Shown piece by piece: positions 6,552 to 13,312 of a stretch of 17,903 bases of DNA. Source of the DNA: an uncultured Sphingomonadales bacterium. GTDB taxonomy: Bacteria; Pseudomonadota; Alphaproteobacteria; Sphingomonadales; Sphingomonadaceae. A model generated the notes under the pieces. The model searched no databases. It had not been told where the DNA came from and saw nothing but the letters and a program-made list of their open reading frames with translations. The stretch is taken from the NCBI GenBank assembly GCA_937898525.1, contig CALCBC010000124.1:1-17903 (forward strand), written 5' to 3'. The stretch's first letter is position 1; each line of letters opens with the position of its first letter. The position numbers and the translations under genes were made by a program.

Positions 6552-7166
6552 ATGACCCGGCGACGCGGCCGCCCGCCGCACGACGACCTGCTGACCCCGG
6601 CCGAATGGGCGACGCTCGAAGCCGTGCGCCACGGGCTCGGCAACCGGCAGATCGCCGAGCGGCGCGGGGTCAGCGTCGACGCAGTGAAGTTCCACGTCGG
6701 CAACGTGCTGGCCAAGCTCGGGCTCGACAACCGGCGGCAGTTGCGGCGCTGGGACGGGGTGCGGCGCAACAGCGCGATGCGGACAAGGAGCGAGGCGATG
6801 AGCGAGGGTATCGGGCTGGAGGCCGTCGGGCAGGTGTCGCGCAGCGTCGCCGATATCGCCGATTCGGAACTGTGGTATCGCGACGTGCTTGGGCTGCGGC
6901 ACGAGTTCACGTTCGGCGAGCTCGCGTTCTTCGACTGCGGCGGGGTGCGACTCTACCTGCAGCAGGGCGAGGTGAAGCCCGAATCGATCCTCTACTTCCG
7001 GGTCGGCGACATCCATGCCGCGGCGAAGACGCTCGAGGACAAGGGCGTCGAGTTCGTTTCCGCCCCGCACATGATCCACCGCCACGAGGACGGCAGCGAG
7101 GAATGGATGGCGTTCTTCAACGACCTTGAAGGCCGCCCGCTGGCGCTGATGGCGCGGGTCGGCTGA
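6552..7166 (+). CDS. LuxR-type helix-turn-helix / VOC domain fusion protein
   Basis: The gene encodes 204 residues from the ATG at 6552. Residues 14-68 are a GerE/LuxR-type DNA-binding domain: LTPAEWATLEAVRHGLGNRQIAERRGVSVDAVKFHVGNVLAKLG follows the LTxxExxVL...SxxTVKxHxxxIxxKLG pattern. Residues 88-203 are a VOC (glyoxalase/bleomycin-resistance) domain: VGQVSRSVADIADSELWYRDVLGL at the start, YFRVGDIHAAAKTLEDKGVEF, and DLEGRPLALM at the end. The linker holds an internal ATG at 6798 with AAGGAG at 6785-6790 and 7 nt spacing, a far better initiation site than the first ATG. The gene may yield both a fusion regulator and a 122-residue VOC protein. VOC proteins bind metals or small ligands, so ligand-responsive DNA binding is a reasonable guess. 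There is no receiver domain. Confidence 0.82.
   Translation: MTRRRGRPPHDDLLTPAEWATLEAVRHGLGNRQIAERRGVSVDAVKFHVGNVLAKLGLDNRRQLRRWDGVRRNSAMRTRSEAMSEGIGLEAVGQVSRSVADIADSELWYRDVLGLRHEFTFGELAFFDCGGVRLYLQQGEVKPESILYFRVGDIHAAAKTLEDKGVEFVSAPHMIHRHEDGSEEWMAFFNDLEGRPLALMARVG
6785..6800 (+). promoter_or_regulatory. Internal Shine-Dalgarno site and start codon for a VOC-only product
   Basis: AAGGAG (6785-6790), 7 nt, then ATG (6798-6800), in frame with the surrounding gene and placed exactly in the linker between the HTH and VOC domains. The first ATG of the gene has no ribosome binding site. Confidence 0.5.
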
Positions 7167-7171
7167 GCCGA

Positions 7172-7200
7172 TTGGCCGCGCCTGCGGCCTGGTGTAGATC
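7172..7200 (+). promoter_or_regulatory. Promoter of the GFA-family gene, predicting a leaderless mRNA
   Basis: TTGGCC (7172-7177), exactly 17 nt, TAGATC (7195-7200), then 7 nt to the ATG at 7208. The expected transcription start falls on or next to the start codon, and there is no Shine-Dalgarno sequence. Confidence 0.5.
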
Positions 7201-7207
7201 CGCCAGC

Positions 7208-7666
7208 ATGGACGACTGGAAACTGCCGTGGGCCGGCGGGTGCCGGTGCGATGCCCTGAGGTTCGAGATCACCGAACCGCCGATGCTGGCCTCGGTATGC
7301 CACTGCCGCGGCTGCCAGCGGATGAGCGCGAGCGCCTTCTCGACCACGCTGACGGTCCCCGAAAGCGGGTTCGCGGTGACTGCCGGCGAGACGGCGATCG
7401 GCGGCTTGCACGGTGAGGACATCCGCCACCACCATTGCAGTCGCTGCCTGGGCTGGGTGTTCACCCGCACGCCGATGGGGTTCGTCAACGTGCGGGCGAC
7501 GATGCTCGACGATGCAGGCTGGTTCGTGCCGTTCGTCGAGGTGCAGACGGCCGAGAAGCTGCCGTGGGCCGAAGTGCCGGCCGAGTTCAGTTACGAGCGC
7601 TTCCCGTCGTACGAGGAATGGGGCGAACTCGCGGCGGCTTTCGCCGAGCGAGGGGCACGGCCCTGA
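7208..7666 (+). CDS. GFA-family (glutathione-dependent formaldehyde-activating-like) zinc protein
   Basis: The gene encodes 152 residues from the ATG at 7208. It belongs to the GFA/CENP-V fold. The zinc-site cysteines are all present: GGCRC (Cys12, Cys14), CHCRGC (Cys31, Cys33, Cys36) and CSRC (Cys77, Cys80). The GGCxC...CHCxxCxxxSxSAF order is the family hallmark. Founding members act on the glutathione-formaldehyde adduct, but most members have no demonstrated activity, so a detoxification role is only a possibility. The product is cytoplasmic, with no signal or membrane segment. The start is supported by a promoter-like pair 7 nt upstream. The gene is 41 bp downstream of the HTH/VOC gene and convergent with nadB, 39 bp away. 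Confidence 0.88.
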   Translation: MDDWKLPWAGGCRCDALRFEITEPPMLASVCHCRGCQRMSASAFSTTLTVPESGFAVTAGETAIGGLHGEDIRHHHCSRCLGWVFTRTPMGFVNVRATMLDDAGWFVPFVEVQTAEKLPWAEVPAEFSYERFPSYEEWGELAAAFAERGARP

Positions 7667-7705
7667 CATCGAGGATGGGCGCCGCCGCCCGGAGGTGCGC
7701 CATCT

Positions 7706-9295
7706 TCACGGCACGAGCACGGTGTCGCGTGCGACGAGGTCGGTCTCGGGGTAGTCGAGCGTGTAGTGCAGCCCGCGGCTCTCGTGGCGTTTGAGCGCGC
7801 TCTGCACGATCAGGTCGGCACACTGCAGCAGGTTGCGCAATTCGATCAGGTCGGTGGTGACGCGGAAGTGGCCGTAATAGTCGGCGACTTCGTCGTGCAG
7901 CAGCTTGATCCGGTGCGCGGCGCGCTCGAGCCGCTTGGTCGTGCGGACGATGCCGACGTAGTTCCACATGAACCGGCGGATCTCGGTCCAGTTCTGCTTG
8001 ATGACCACTTCCTCGTCGGAATCGGTCACCCGGCTCTCGTCCCATTCGCGGATCGGCGGCACCGGGTCGAGGTCGTCCCAGCACTTGAGAATGTCCTGCG
8101 CCGCCGCCTCCCCGAACACGAAGCATTCGAGCAGCGAGTTCGAGGCGAGGCGGTTGGCGCCGTGAAGGCCGCTTTCGGTGCACTCGCCGGCGGCCCACAA
8201 CCCGGGCAGGTCGGTGCGCGCATCGAGCCCGATCAGGATGCCGCCGCAGGTGTAGTGCTGCGCCGGGACGACCGGGATCGGCTCCTTCGTCATGTCGATG
8301 CCGAGGCCGAGCAGTTTCTCGTGGATCGTCGGGAAGTGGCCGACGACGAAATCGGCCGGCATGTGGCTGATGTCGAGGTGGACGTAGTCGAGGCCGAAGC
8401 GCTTGATCTGGTCGTCGATCGCGCGGGCGACGATGTCGCGCGGGGCGAGCTCGGCGCGCGGATCGTAGTCGGGCATGAATCGATGGCCCGTCTCGGGATG
8501 CTTGAGCTGGCCGCCCTCGCCGCGCACCGCCTCGGTGATCAGGAAGTTCTTGACCTCGAGATTGTAGAGGCAGGTCGGATGGAACTGCATCATCTCCATG
8601 TTGGAGACGCGGCAGCCCGCCCGCCAGGCCATGGCGATGCCGTCGCCGGTCGCGCCGCGCGGCGCGGTCGAGAACTGGTACACGCGCCCCGCCCCGCCCG
8701 CGGCCATGACCGTCGCGCGGGCGACGTGGGCCTCGACCCTGCCGGTCGCCGCGTCGAGCGCGTAGACGCCCCACACCCGGCCCGAGCCCGAGTAGCGCTC
8801 CTCGTGCCGGCCGGTGATCAGGTCGATGCAGCTGCGGCCGGGCAGCAGGGTGATGTTGGGATTGGCTTCAGCCGCCTTGAGCAGCGCGGCCTGGACTGCC
8901 CAGCCCGTGGCGTCGGCGACGTGGACGATACGGCGGTGCGAATGGCCGCCCTCGCGGGTCAGGTGCAAGTCCGCGCCTTCGCGGTTGAACGGCACCCCGA
9001 GCTGGCACAGCCGGTCGATCGCCGCAGGGGCACGCTCGATCACGAACTCGACCGTCTCGCGGCGGTTCAGGCCGGCGCCGGCGACCATCGTGTCGCGCAC
9101 GTGATCCTCGAAACTGTCGCCGGGCTCGAGCACCGCGGCGATCCCGCCCTGCGCCGAGGCTGTCGAGCCGCTCGTCAGCGGCCCCTTGGCGAGCACCAGC
9201 ACCTTGTGCGTGCGCGCGAGGGTGAGCGCCGCGGTGAGGCCGGCGGCGCCGGACCCGACGATGAGGACGTCATGTTCGTGCCGCGCGGTGGCCAT
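7706..9295 (-). CDS. nadB: L-aspartate oxidase
   Basis: The gene encodes 529 residues from the ATG at 9295. This FAD enzyme oxidises L-aspartate to iminoaspartate, the first step of quinolinate and NAD synthesis, in the cytoplasm. Visible motifs: the dinucleotide fold VLIVGSGAAGLTAALTLA (10-27), STASAQGGIAAV (44-55), MQFHPT with His239, LAPRDIVARAI with Arg286, PAQHYTCGG with His347, and GLHGANRLASNSLLE with Arg382. These match E. coli NadB His244, Arg290, His351 and Arg386. The length is normal for the family, including the C-terminal helical domain. nadA and nadC are not in the window. The start has no clear ribosome binding site, and a few residues of uncertainty remain. A succinate dehydrogenase flavoprotein is excluded by the length and the helical C-terminus. 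Confidence 0.95.
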   Translation of the reverse strand: MATARHEHDVLIVGSGAAGLTAALTLARTHKVLVLAKGPLTSGSTASAQGGIAAVLEPGDSFEDHVRDTMVAGAGLNRRETVEFVIERAPAAIDRLCQLGVPFNREGADLHLTREGGHSHRRIVHVADATGWAVQAALLKAAEANPNITLLPGRSCIDLITGRHEERYSGSGRVWGVYALDAATGRVEAHVARATVMAAGGAGRVYQFSTAPRGATGDGIAMAWRAGCRVSNMEMMQFHPTCLYNLEVKNFLITEAVRGEGGQLKHPETGHRFMPDYDPRAELAPRDIVARAIDDQIKRFGLDYVHLDISHMPADFVVGHFPTIHEKLLGLGIDMTKEPIPVVPAQHYTCGGILIGLDARTDLPGLWAAGECTESGLHGANRLASNSLLECFVFGEAAAQDILKCWDDLDPVPPIREWDESRVTDSDEEVVIKQNWTEIRRFMWNYVGIVRTTKRLERAAHRIKLLHDEVADYYGHFRVTTDLIELRNLLQCADLIVQSALKRHESRGLHYTLDYPETDLVARDTVLVP

Positions 9296-9425
9296 GGCGG
9301 TGCTTCATGACGGCAAGCCGCACCGCGGGCAAGGACGAGTTCCGGCCGCCCGGCGAGCACCGGTATGGGAAATCCCCTAGTCTGCGATTGCGCGATTGTT
9401 CTTCAGTCGGCGCCATTTCGTGGAC

Positions 9426-10412
9426 ATGCGGCCGCCTGTTTCCTCGTTCCGTCCGATCGGCATGCCGCGAGCGCTCGACCGGATCGTGCGGCTTCCGCCG
9501 GCGACGGCGTGGATCGTGGTGCTGCTGTGTGTCGATCTTGCCGCGCTCGGCGATCTCGGGTCCGGCCGCGACCTTTGGTTCGGCCCGGTCTACCTCGCCG
9601 TGATCTGTCTCGCGGCCTGGACGCTGGGCTGGGCGGCGGGGATGGCGACCGGCGTCGGCTGCATGGCCCTGACCTTCGCGCTCAACGGCATGGGCCTCTA
9701 CCCCTATGGCCCGGCGGAACTGGCCTGGAACCTGGCGTCGCGCTTCGCGGCGGTCTCGCTCGTCATCACGCTCGTAGCCGGGGCGCGACGCGCCTACCTC
9801 CACGAATGGTGGCTCGCGCGGACCGATGCCCTCACCGGGGCGCTCAACCGGCAGGCCTTCTTCGACCTCGGCGCGGCGCTCGCGGGCCAGGGCTGGTGGC
9901 GGGTCCTGCTCTATGCCGACCTCGACGATCTCAAGACGATCAACGACGAACGGGGCCACGCGGCGGGCGACGCCTGCCTGAAGGCCTACGCGCGCGCCGT
10001 GCGGCGCATCGTCCGCCGGTCGGACCTGTTCGCCCGTGTCGGCGGCGACGAGTTCCTGCTGTTCATGGCCGTCAGGGACGAAGCTGCGGCGCGATCGGTC
10101 GCGGTTCGCCTGCACCGCGAAATGAACGGCGTCAGTTTCGGCGACGGGCCGGTGAAGTGCAGCGTGGGCGCGCTGGTCGTACCTCCGGGCGCCTTCGCCA
10201 TCGACGACCTCGTGCGCCAGGCCGACGCTCTGATGTACCGCGCGAAGCTTCGCGGCGGCTCCCTCGAGGTCGCTGCGGCCTCGCCGTCGAAGCCTGAGGC
10301 GCGCGGCGCGAGACGCGCCTCCCCGCTGAGCGTTCCCGGGGCGGGAGATGCACTCGACATCAAGCCGTACGGGGAAAGGCGCGCCGCGCCTTCCCCGCAT
10401 GCGCAACGCTAG
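9426..10412 (+). CDS. Membrane-anchored diguanylate cyclase (GGDEF)
   Basis: The gene encodes 328 residues from the ATG at 9426. TTG at 9396 and GTG at 9420 are in-frame alternatives, and none has a ribosome binding site. Residues 25-120 hold about four hydrophobic helices without an obvious sensor motif. The GGDEF domain spans about 130-280: DALTGALNRQAFF, DLDDLKTINDERGHAAGD, and the intact active site GGDEF (206-210). RRSD (197-200), five residues before it, is a complete RxxD product-inhibition site. The enzyme should make cyclic di-GMP from two GTP at the inner membrane. Residues 281-328 are a Pro/Arg/Ala-rich tail outside the domain, encoded partly by a large palindrome. The stop overlaps the stop of the convergent ABC gene. 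Confidence 0.92.
   Translation: MRPPVSSFRPIGMPRALDRIVRLPPATAWIVVLLCVDLAALGDLGSGRDLWFGPVYLAVICLAAWTLGWAAGMATGVGCMALTFALNGMGLYPYGPAELAWNLASRFAAVSLVITLVAGARRAYLHEWWLARTDALTGALNRQAFFDLGAALAGQGWWRVLLYADLDDLKTINDERGHAAGDACLKAYARAVRRIVRRSDLFARVGGDEFLLFMAVRDEAAARSVAVRLHREMNGVSFGDGPVKCSVGALVVPPGAFAIDDLVRQADALMYRAKLRGGSLEVAAASPSKPEARGARRASPLSVPGAGDALDIKPYGERRAAPSPHAQR
10371..10396. repeat. Near-perfect 26-bp palindrome at the end of the GGDEF gene, possible bidirectional terminator
   Basis: The arms GGGGAA-A-GGCGCG (10371-10383) and CGCGCCTTCCCC (10385-10396) pair fully except for one bulged A and a single central C. The palindrome sits 13 bp before the shared stops of two convergent genes, inside the GGDEF coding tail. 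It has no T-run. Confidence 0.45.
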
Positions 10413-11341
10413 GCCGCGCCGGTCAGCTGGACGAACACGTCCTCGAGGTCGGGCTCGCGGGTGGTGACGTCCTCGATCGCGTAACCGTGCTGCTGGACCA
10501 GCGCGAGCACCTGCCCCGCGCTCGAAGCGTCGCGGTCATAGGTGACCTCGAGCGTGCGCGGGTCGATCAGCTCGGCCTTGATGAAGCTCGCTTCCATCGG
10601 CGGGCCGGCGAGATCCTTGTCGACCGTTACCCGGACGATCTTCTCGCGCGCCATGCCGACCAGCTCGCGGGTCGGCTTGTCCGCGATCAACTGGCCGTGG
10701 TTGATGATCGCGATCCGGTCGCACAGCTGCTCGGCTTCCTCGAGGTAGTGCGTGGTCAGCACCACGGTCACACCCTCGGCATTGAGCTCGCCAACGAGCT
10801 CCCACAGCTGGCGGCGCAGCTCTACGTCGACGCCGGCGGTGGGCTCGTCGAGCACCAGTACCGGCGGTGAATGGACCATCGCCTTGGCGATCAGCAGCCG
10901 CCGCTTCATCCCGCCCGACAACGTGCGCGCATAGGCGTCGCGCTTGTCGGCGAGGCGGACAGCGGCGAGCAGCGCCTCCGAGCGGCGCAGGTGGCGGGCG
11001 ATGCCGTACATCCCCGCCTGGTTCTCGAGCACCTCGAACGGGGTGAAGAACGGGTCGAACACGATTTCCTGCGGGACAATGCCGATCGCCCGCTTGGCGT
11101 TGCGGTGGTCGCGGTCGATATCGTGGCCCCAGATGGTGACCGTCCCCGAGGTCTTGGTCACGAGCCCGGCCATGATGTTGATCAGCGTCGATTTTCCCGC
11201 GCCGTTGGGCCCGAGCAGGCCAAAGATGCGGCCCTCGGGTACGTCGAGGCTCACGCCCTTCAGCGCCTGCTTGGGGGGCGCATCGCCATGGGCCGCGTAA
11301 GTCTTGACGAGGTCGCGGATCTCGATCGCTGCCTGTGCCAT
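10409..11341 (-). CDS. ABC transporter ATP-binding protein, YadG-like
   Basis: The gene encodes 310 residues from the ATG at 11341. The nucleotide-binding domain is complete: Walker A GPNGAGKST (44-52), Q-loop Gln91 (VPQE), signature LSGGMKRRLLIA (141-152), Walker B VLVLDEPTAGVD (161-172) and switch His198 (TTHYLEEAE). The segment from KTSGTVTIWGHDIDRDHRNAKR to VLENQAGMYGIA closely follows E. coli YadG, the ATPase of a YadGH-type exporter. Residues 230-310 are the C-terminal extension typical of DrrA/YadG-type exporters. It should energise export through an ABC-2-type permease, but none is adjacent: the next gene on this strand in the window is nadB, with a convergent gene in between. The start is supported by a promoter-like pair 7 nt upstream. 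Confidence 0.92.
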   Translation of the reverse strand: MAQAAIEIRDLVKTYAAHGDAPPKQALKGVSLDVPEGRIFGLLGPNGAGKSTLINIMAGLVTKTSGTVTIWGHDIDRDHRNAKRAIGIVPQEIVFDPFFTPFEVLENQAGMYGIARHLRRSEALLAAVRLADKRDAYARTLSGGMKRRLLIAKAMVHSPPVLVLDEPTAGVDVELRRQLWELVGELNAEGVTVVLTTHYLEEAEQLCDRIAIINHGQLIADKPTRELVGMAREKIVRVTVDKDLAGPPMEASFIKAELIDPRTLEVTYDRDASSAGQVLALVQQHGYAIEDVTTREPDLEDVFVQLTGAA

Positions 11342-11348
11342 CCACCCG

Positions 11349-11377
11349 CCCTTAGAGCGAGCGCGCGCCCGGCGCAA
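11349..11377 (-). promoter_or_regulatory. Promoter of the ABC ATPase gene, predicting a leaderless mRNA
   Basis: On the minus strand, TTGCGC (11377-11372), 17 nt, TAAGGG (11354-11349), then 7 nt to the ATG at 11341. The geometry is the same as at the GFA gene. Confidence 0.5.
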
Positions 11378-11549
11378 AGGGCGGATGGTTGCCGCGCATC
11401 CCGGTTACATCGGCGCGCCCGACGCTCGTTCGAACTTCTGGCGCGCAACGCTGCACGTCGCGGGGAGCCAGGTCCCGGGACATTACGTCGGCGCGTTCGA
11501 TGTTCGCCTGTTCTGCAGCTGGGCCAGGCGCTTCGCGGCAACCGCGCCA

Positions 11550-11578
11550 TTGCCTCGCGCGCGGACAGAAAGTAAGCG
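11550..11578 (+). promoter_or_regulatory. Promoter of the zf-CHCC gene, predicting a leaderless or near-leaderless mRNA
   Basis: TTGCCT (11550-11555), 17 nt, TAAGCG (11573-11578), then 9 nt to the ATG at 11588. No Shine-Dalgarno sequence lies in the 9 nt. Confidence 0.45.
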
Positions 11579-11587
11579 CTGCCGCCG

Positions 11588-11848
11588 ATGGCACACGTCC
11601 CCGAGATCACCCTTGTCGACACCCCGCGCGTGCATTGCGACGGCGCGGGCCAGATTCGCCCGGGCGCGGGCTACAAGCCGGCGGCGCTCGGCCATCCGCG
11701 CGTCTACCTGCAGATCGACGAGCACGGCTACGTCGACTGTGGCTATTGCGACCGGCGCTTCGTGCTCAAGGGCGGGCCAGCTGACGGGGCCGACCACTCG
11801 CAGCTGCCCGACATCGCCTCTGGCGCGAGCCGGCCGCCGCTCGCCTGA
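11588..11848 (+). CDS. Zinc-finger (zf-CHCC) domain protein
   Basis: The gene encodes 86 residues from the ATG at 11588. The zinc ligands of the CHCC finger are visible: Cys17 (RVHCDG), His36 (LGHPRVYL), Cys51 and Cys54 (DCGYCDRRFVL). GHPRVYLQIDEHGYVDCGYC closely follows the conserved core of the complex I accessory subunit NDUFS6/13 kDa family, which alphaproteobacteria also carry as a small free-standing protein. A role in NADH:ubiquinone oxidoreductase assembly or structure is therefore likely but not shown here, since no nuo gene is in the window. The C-terminal 20 residues are low complexity. The gene is divergent from the ABC ATPase gene with 246 bp between them. Confidence 0.85.
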   Translation: MAHVPEITLVDTPRVHCDGAGQIRPGAGYKPAALGHPRVYLQIDEHGYVDCGYCDRRFVLKGGPADGADHSQLPDIASGASRPPLA

Positions 11849-11922
11849 CCGCGGGCGGCCTTGACGGTCAGCCTCGGTTCACCACTTGGGGTCCATCATC
11901 CCATCGCTGTGGGAGAAGGACC

Positions 11923-12315
11923 ATGAAGACTCTTGCCGCGATTCTTGCAGGTGCCGCCCTCGTCCTCACCGGCGCGACCGCCGCCACGGCGCGCAGCGCG
12001 GAGGAGAACGAAGCCAGGCTGGCGCGGATGCTCGAAGGCCGCACTGCGGGCGAGCCGGTCAGCTGCATCGCCGCGCTCAACAGCAACCGTATCGAAGTGA
12101 TCGAGAACGTCGCGATCGTCTACGATGCCGGTGAAACGATCTACGTCGCCCGCCCGAGCAATCCGAAGTCGCTCGGTCGCAACGACGTGGTGGTGATCGA
12201 GCGCTTCGGCGGCCAGCTGTGCGCCAACGACGTGATCCGCACGGTCGACCGGTACCAGGGCTACACCACCGGCGCGGTGTTCCTCGACGAGTTCGTGCCC
12301 TATCGGCGCAGCTGA
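11923..12315 (+). CDS. Small exported protein of unknown function
   Basis: The gene encodes 130 residues from the ATG at 11923, with GGGAGAAGG just upstream as a ribosome binding site. Residues 1-23 (MKTLAAILAGAALVLTGATAATA) are a signal peptide with an Ala-rich cleavage region. The mature part of about 105 residues has two cysteines (Cys48 in GEPVSCIAAL and Cys100 in GGQLCANDVI) that could form a periplasmic disulfide. Segments such as RIEVIENVAIVYDAGETIYVARP and NDVVVIERF look like beta strands. I remember similar proteins annotated as hypothetical in sphingomonads. The function is unknown. The gene is convergent with the dioxygenase gene, 12 bp away. TTGACG at 11861 resembles a -35, but no matching -10 is seen. 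Confidence 0.8.
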   Translation: MKTLAAILAGAALVLTGATAATARSAEENEARLARMLEGRTAGEPVSCIAALNSNRIEVIENVAIVYDAGETIYVARPSNPKSLGRNDVVVIERFGGQLCANDVIRTVDRYQGYTTGAVFLDEFVPYRRS

Positions 12316-12327
12316 TCGGGCGCGCGC

Positions 12328-13248
12328 TCAGGCCGCCGCGCCGAGCTCCAGCCACTCGCGGGCGCTGGTCTCCGGCCCGCTCTCGTTGATCGTCGTGCGA
12401 CGCATGTCGCGGCGGTAGGCGTTCGAGCGCAGCGGCGTCGCCGCGTGCATCGTGCAGCGATTGTCCCAGATCACGAGGTCGTGCTGCCGCCAGCGATGGC
12501 GGTAGACGTACCTGGCCTGGGTCGCGTGGGCATAGAGTTTCTCGACCAGGGCGGTGCCTTCTTCGGGCGCCATCCCGGCAACGCCGACGCAGTGTCCGCC
12601 GATGAACAGGGCCTGCCGTCCCGACGGCAGCGTGCGGACCAGCGGGTGTTCGACCGGGCCGAACGGGATGATCCGGCGCATTTCGGGCGTGATTTCGCCC
12701 TGGAGCCCGGCGCGGCGGCGGCCCTCCCAGAAATCGTGGATCCCCTTGAGCCCCTCGATCTGCGCCTTCATTTCGGCAGGCAGGTCGTCGCAGGCCGCGC
12801 GGGCATCGGCGAACAGGGTGTCGCCGCCGGCCTCGGGCGGCGGGGTCTCGTGGCCGAGCAGCAGCGACCACTTGGTCGGCATCGCGTGGAACGAGCTGTC
12901 GGTGTGGAACCGCTCCGCGCCCTGGGCGAGCCTGTACCCTTCCGAGCCGTAGGGAATGATCTCGCCATCGCGGTCGAGGTTGCCGGCGTAGAACAGCTCG
13001 GGATCGAGCCTGCGTCGCCCCGGCGGTCCGTCGGCACCGGGCGCGCGGCTGGGTATCTCGAGCGGCCCGAACGCCCGGCTGAAACGCTTGTGCTGCTCGT
13101 CTGTCAGGCACGCGTCGCGCACCACGAGAACGCCGTAGCGGTCCATCGCGGCCTCGACGCTCTCGACCAGGTCGGGCGACGGATCGCGCGTCAGATCGGC
13201 GCCAATGAGCTCGGCGGCGAACAGCGGATGCAGCGGGCGGACTTCCAT
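12328..13248 (-). CDS. TauD/TfdA-family Fe(II)/2-oxoglutarate-dependent dioxygenase
   Basis: The gene encodes 306 residues from the ATG at 13248. The enzyme hydroxylates an unidentified substrate while turning 2-oxoglutarate and O2 into succinate and CO2, in the cytoplasm. The iron ligands are His115 and Asp117 (RFHTDSSF) and His268 (NRCTMHAAT). The 2-oxoglutarate-binding arginines are Arg279 and Arg283 (NAYRRDMRRTTI), at the same +11 and +15 spacing from the distal His as in TauD. The C-terminal WDNRCTMHAATP is closer to the TfdA/TauD core than to clavaminate synthases. The substrate cannot be read from the sequence. Family members act on taurine, alkyl sulfates, phenoxyacetates or quaternary amines. 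The gene is divergent from a MarR regulator 64 bp away, which probably controls it. Confidence 0.93.
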   Translation of the reverse strand: MEVRPLHPLFAAELIGADLTRDPSPDLVESVEAAMDRYGVLVVRDACLTDEQHKRFSRAFGPLEIPSRAPGADGPPGRRRLDPELFYAGNLDRDGEIIPYGSEGYRLAQGAERFHTDSSFHAMPTKWSLLLGHETPPPEAGGDTLFADARAACDDLPAEMKAQIEGLKGIHDFWEGRRRAGLQGEITPEMRRIIPFGPVEHPLVRTLPSGRQALFIGGHCVGVAGMAPEEGTALVEKLYAHATQARYVYRHRWRQHDLVIWDNRCTMHAATPLRSNAYRRDMRRTTINESGPETSAREWLELGAAA

Positions 13249-13254
13249 GCCCGG

Positions 13255-13283
13255 GGGCTACCGCACCGGATCGCCGGTTGCAA
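13255..13283 (-). promoter_or_regulatory. Promoter of the dioxygenase gene, predicting a leaderless mRNA
   Basis: On the minus strand, TTGCAA (13283-13278), 17 nt, TAGCCC (13260-13255), then 6 nt to the ATG at 13248. The -35 lies in the centre of the dyad described at 13275-13288. Confidence 0.5.
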
Positions 13284-13288
13284 AACCG
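13275..13288. promoter_or_regulatory. Candidate MarR operator between the dioxygenase and marR-like genes
   Basis: CGGTTGCAAAACCG has 5-bp arms (CGGTT/AACCG) around GCAA. Its inner TTGCAA (13278-13283) is self-complementary, so it reads as a -35 on both strands. Toward marR, the position 17 nt downstream holds GAGCCG, a poor -10. Confidence 0.45.
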
Positions 13289-13312
13289 CTCGCCGGGTGC
13301 GAGCCGTGGCGG

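Noticed and set aside
7766..9310. Open frame of 514 codons on the plus strand opposite nadB
   Set aside because: Mirror frame of nadB, with the typical shadow composition and no recognisable motif.
11861..11866. TTGACG as the -35 of a promoter for the small exported protein
   Set aside because: At 16-18 nt downstream there is no TA-containing -10, so I did not list it as a promoter.
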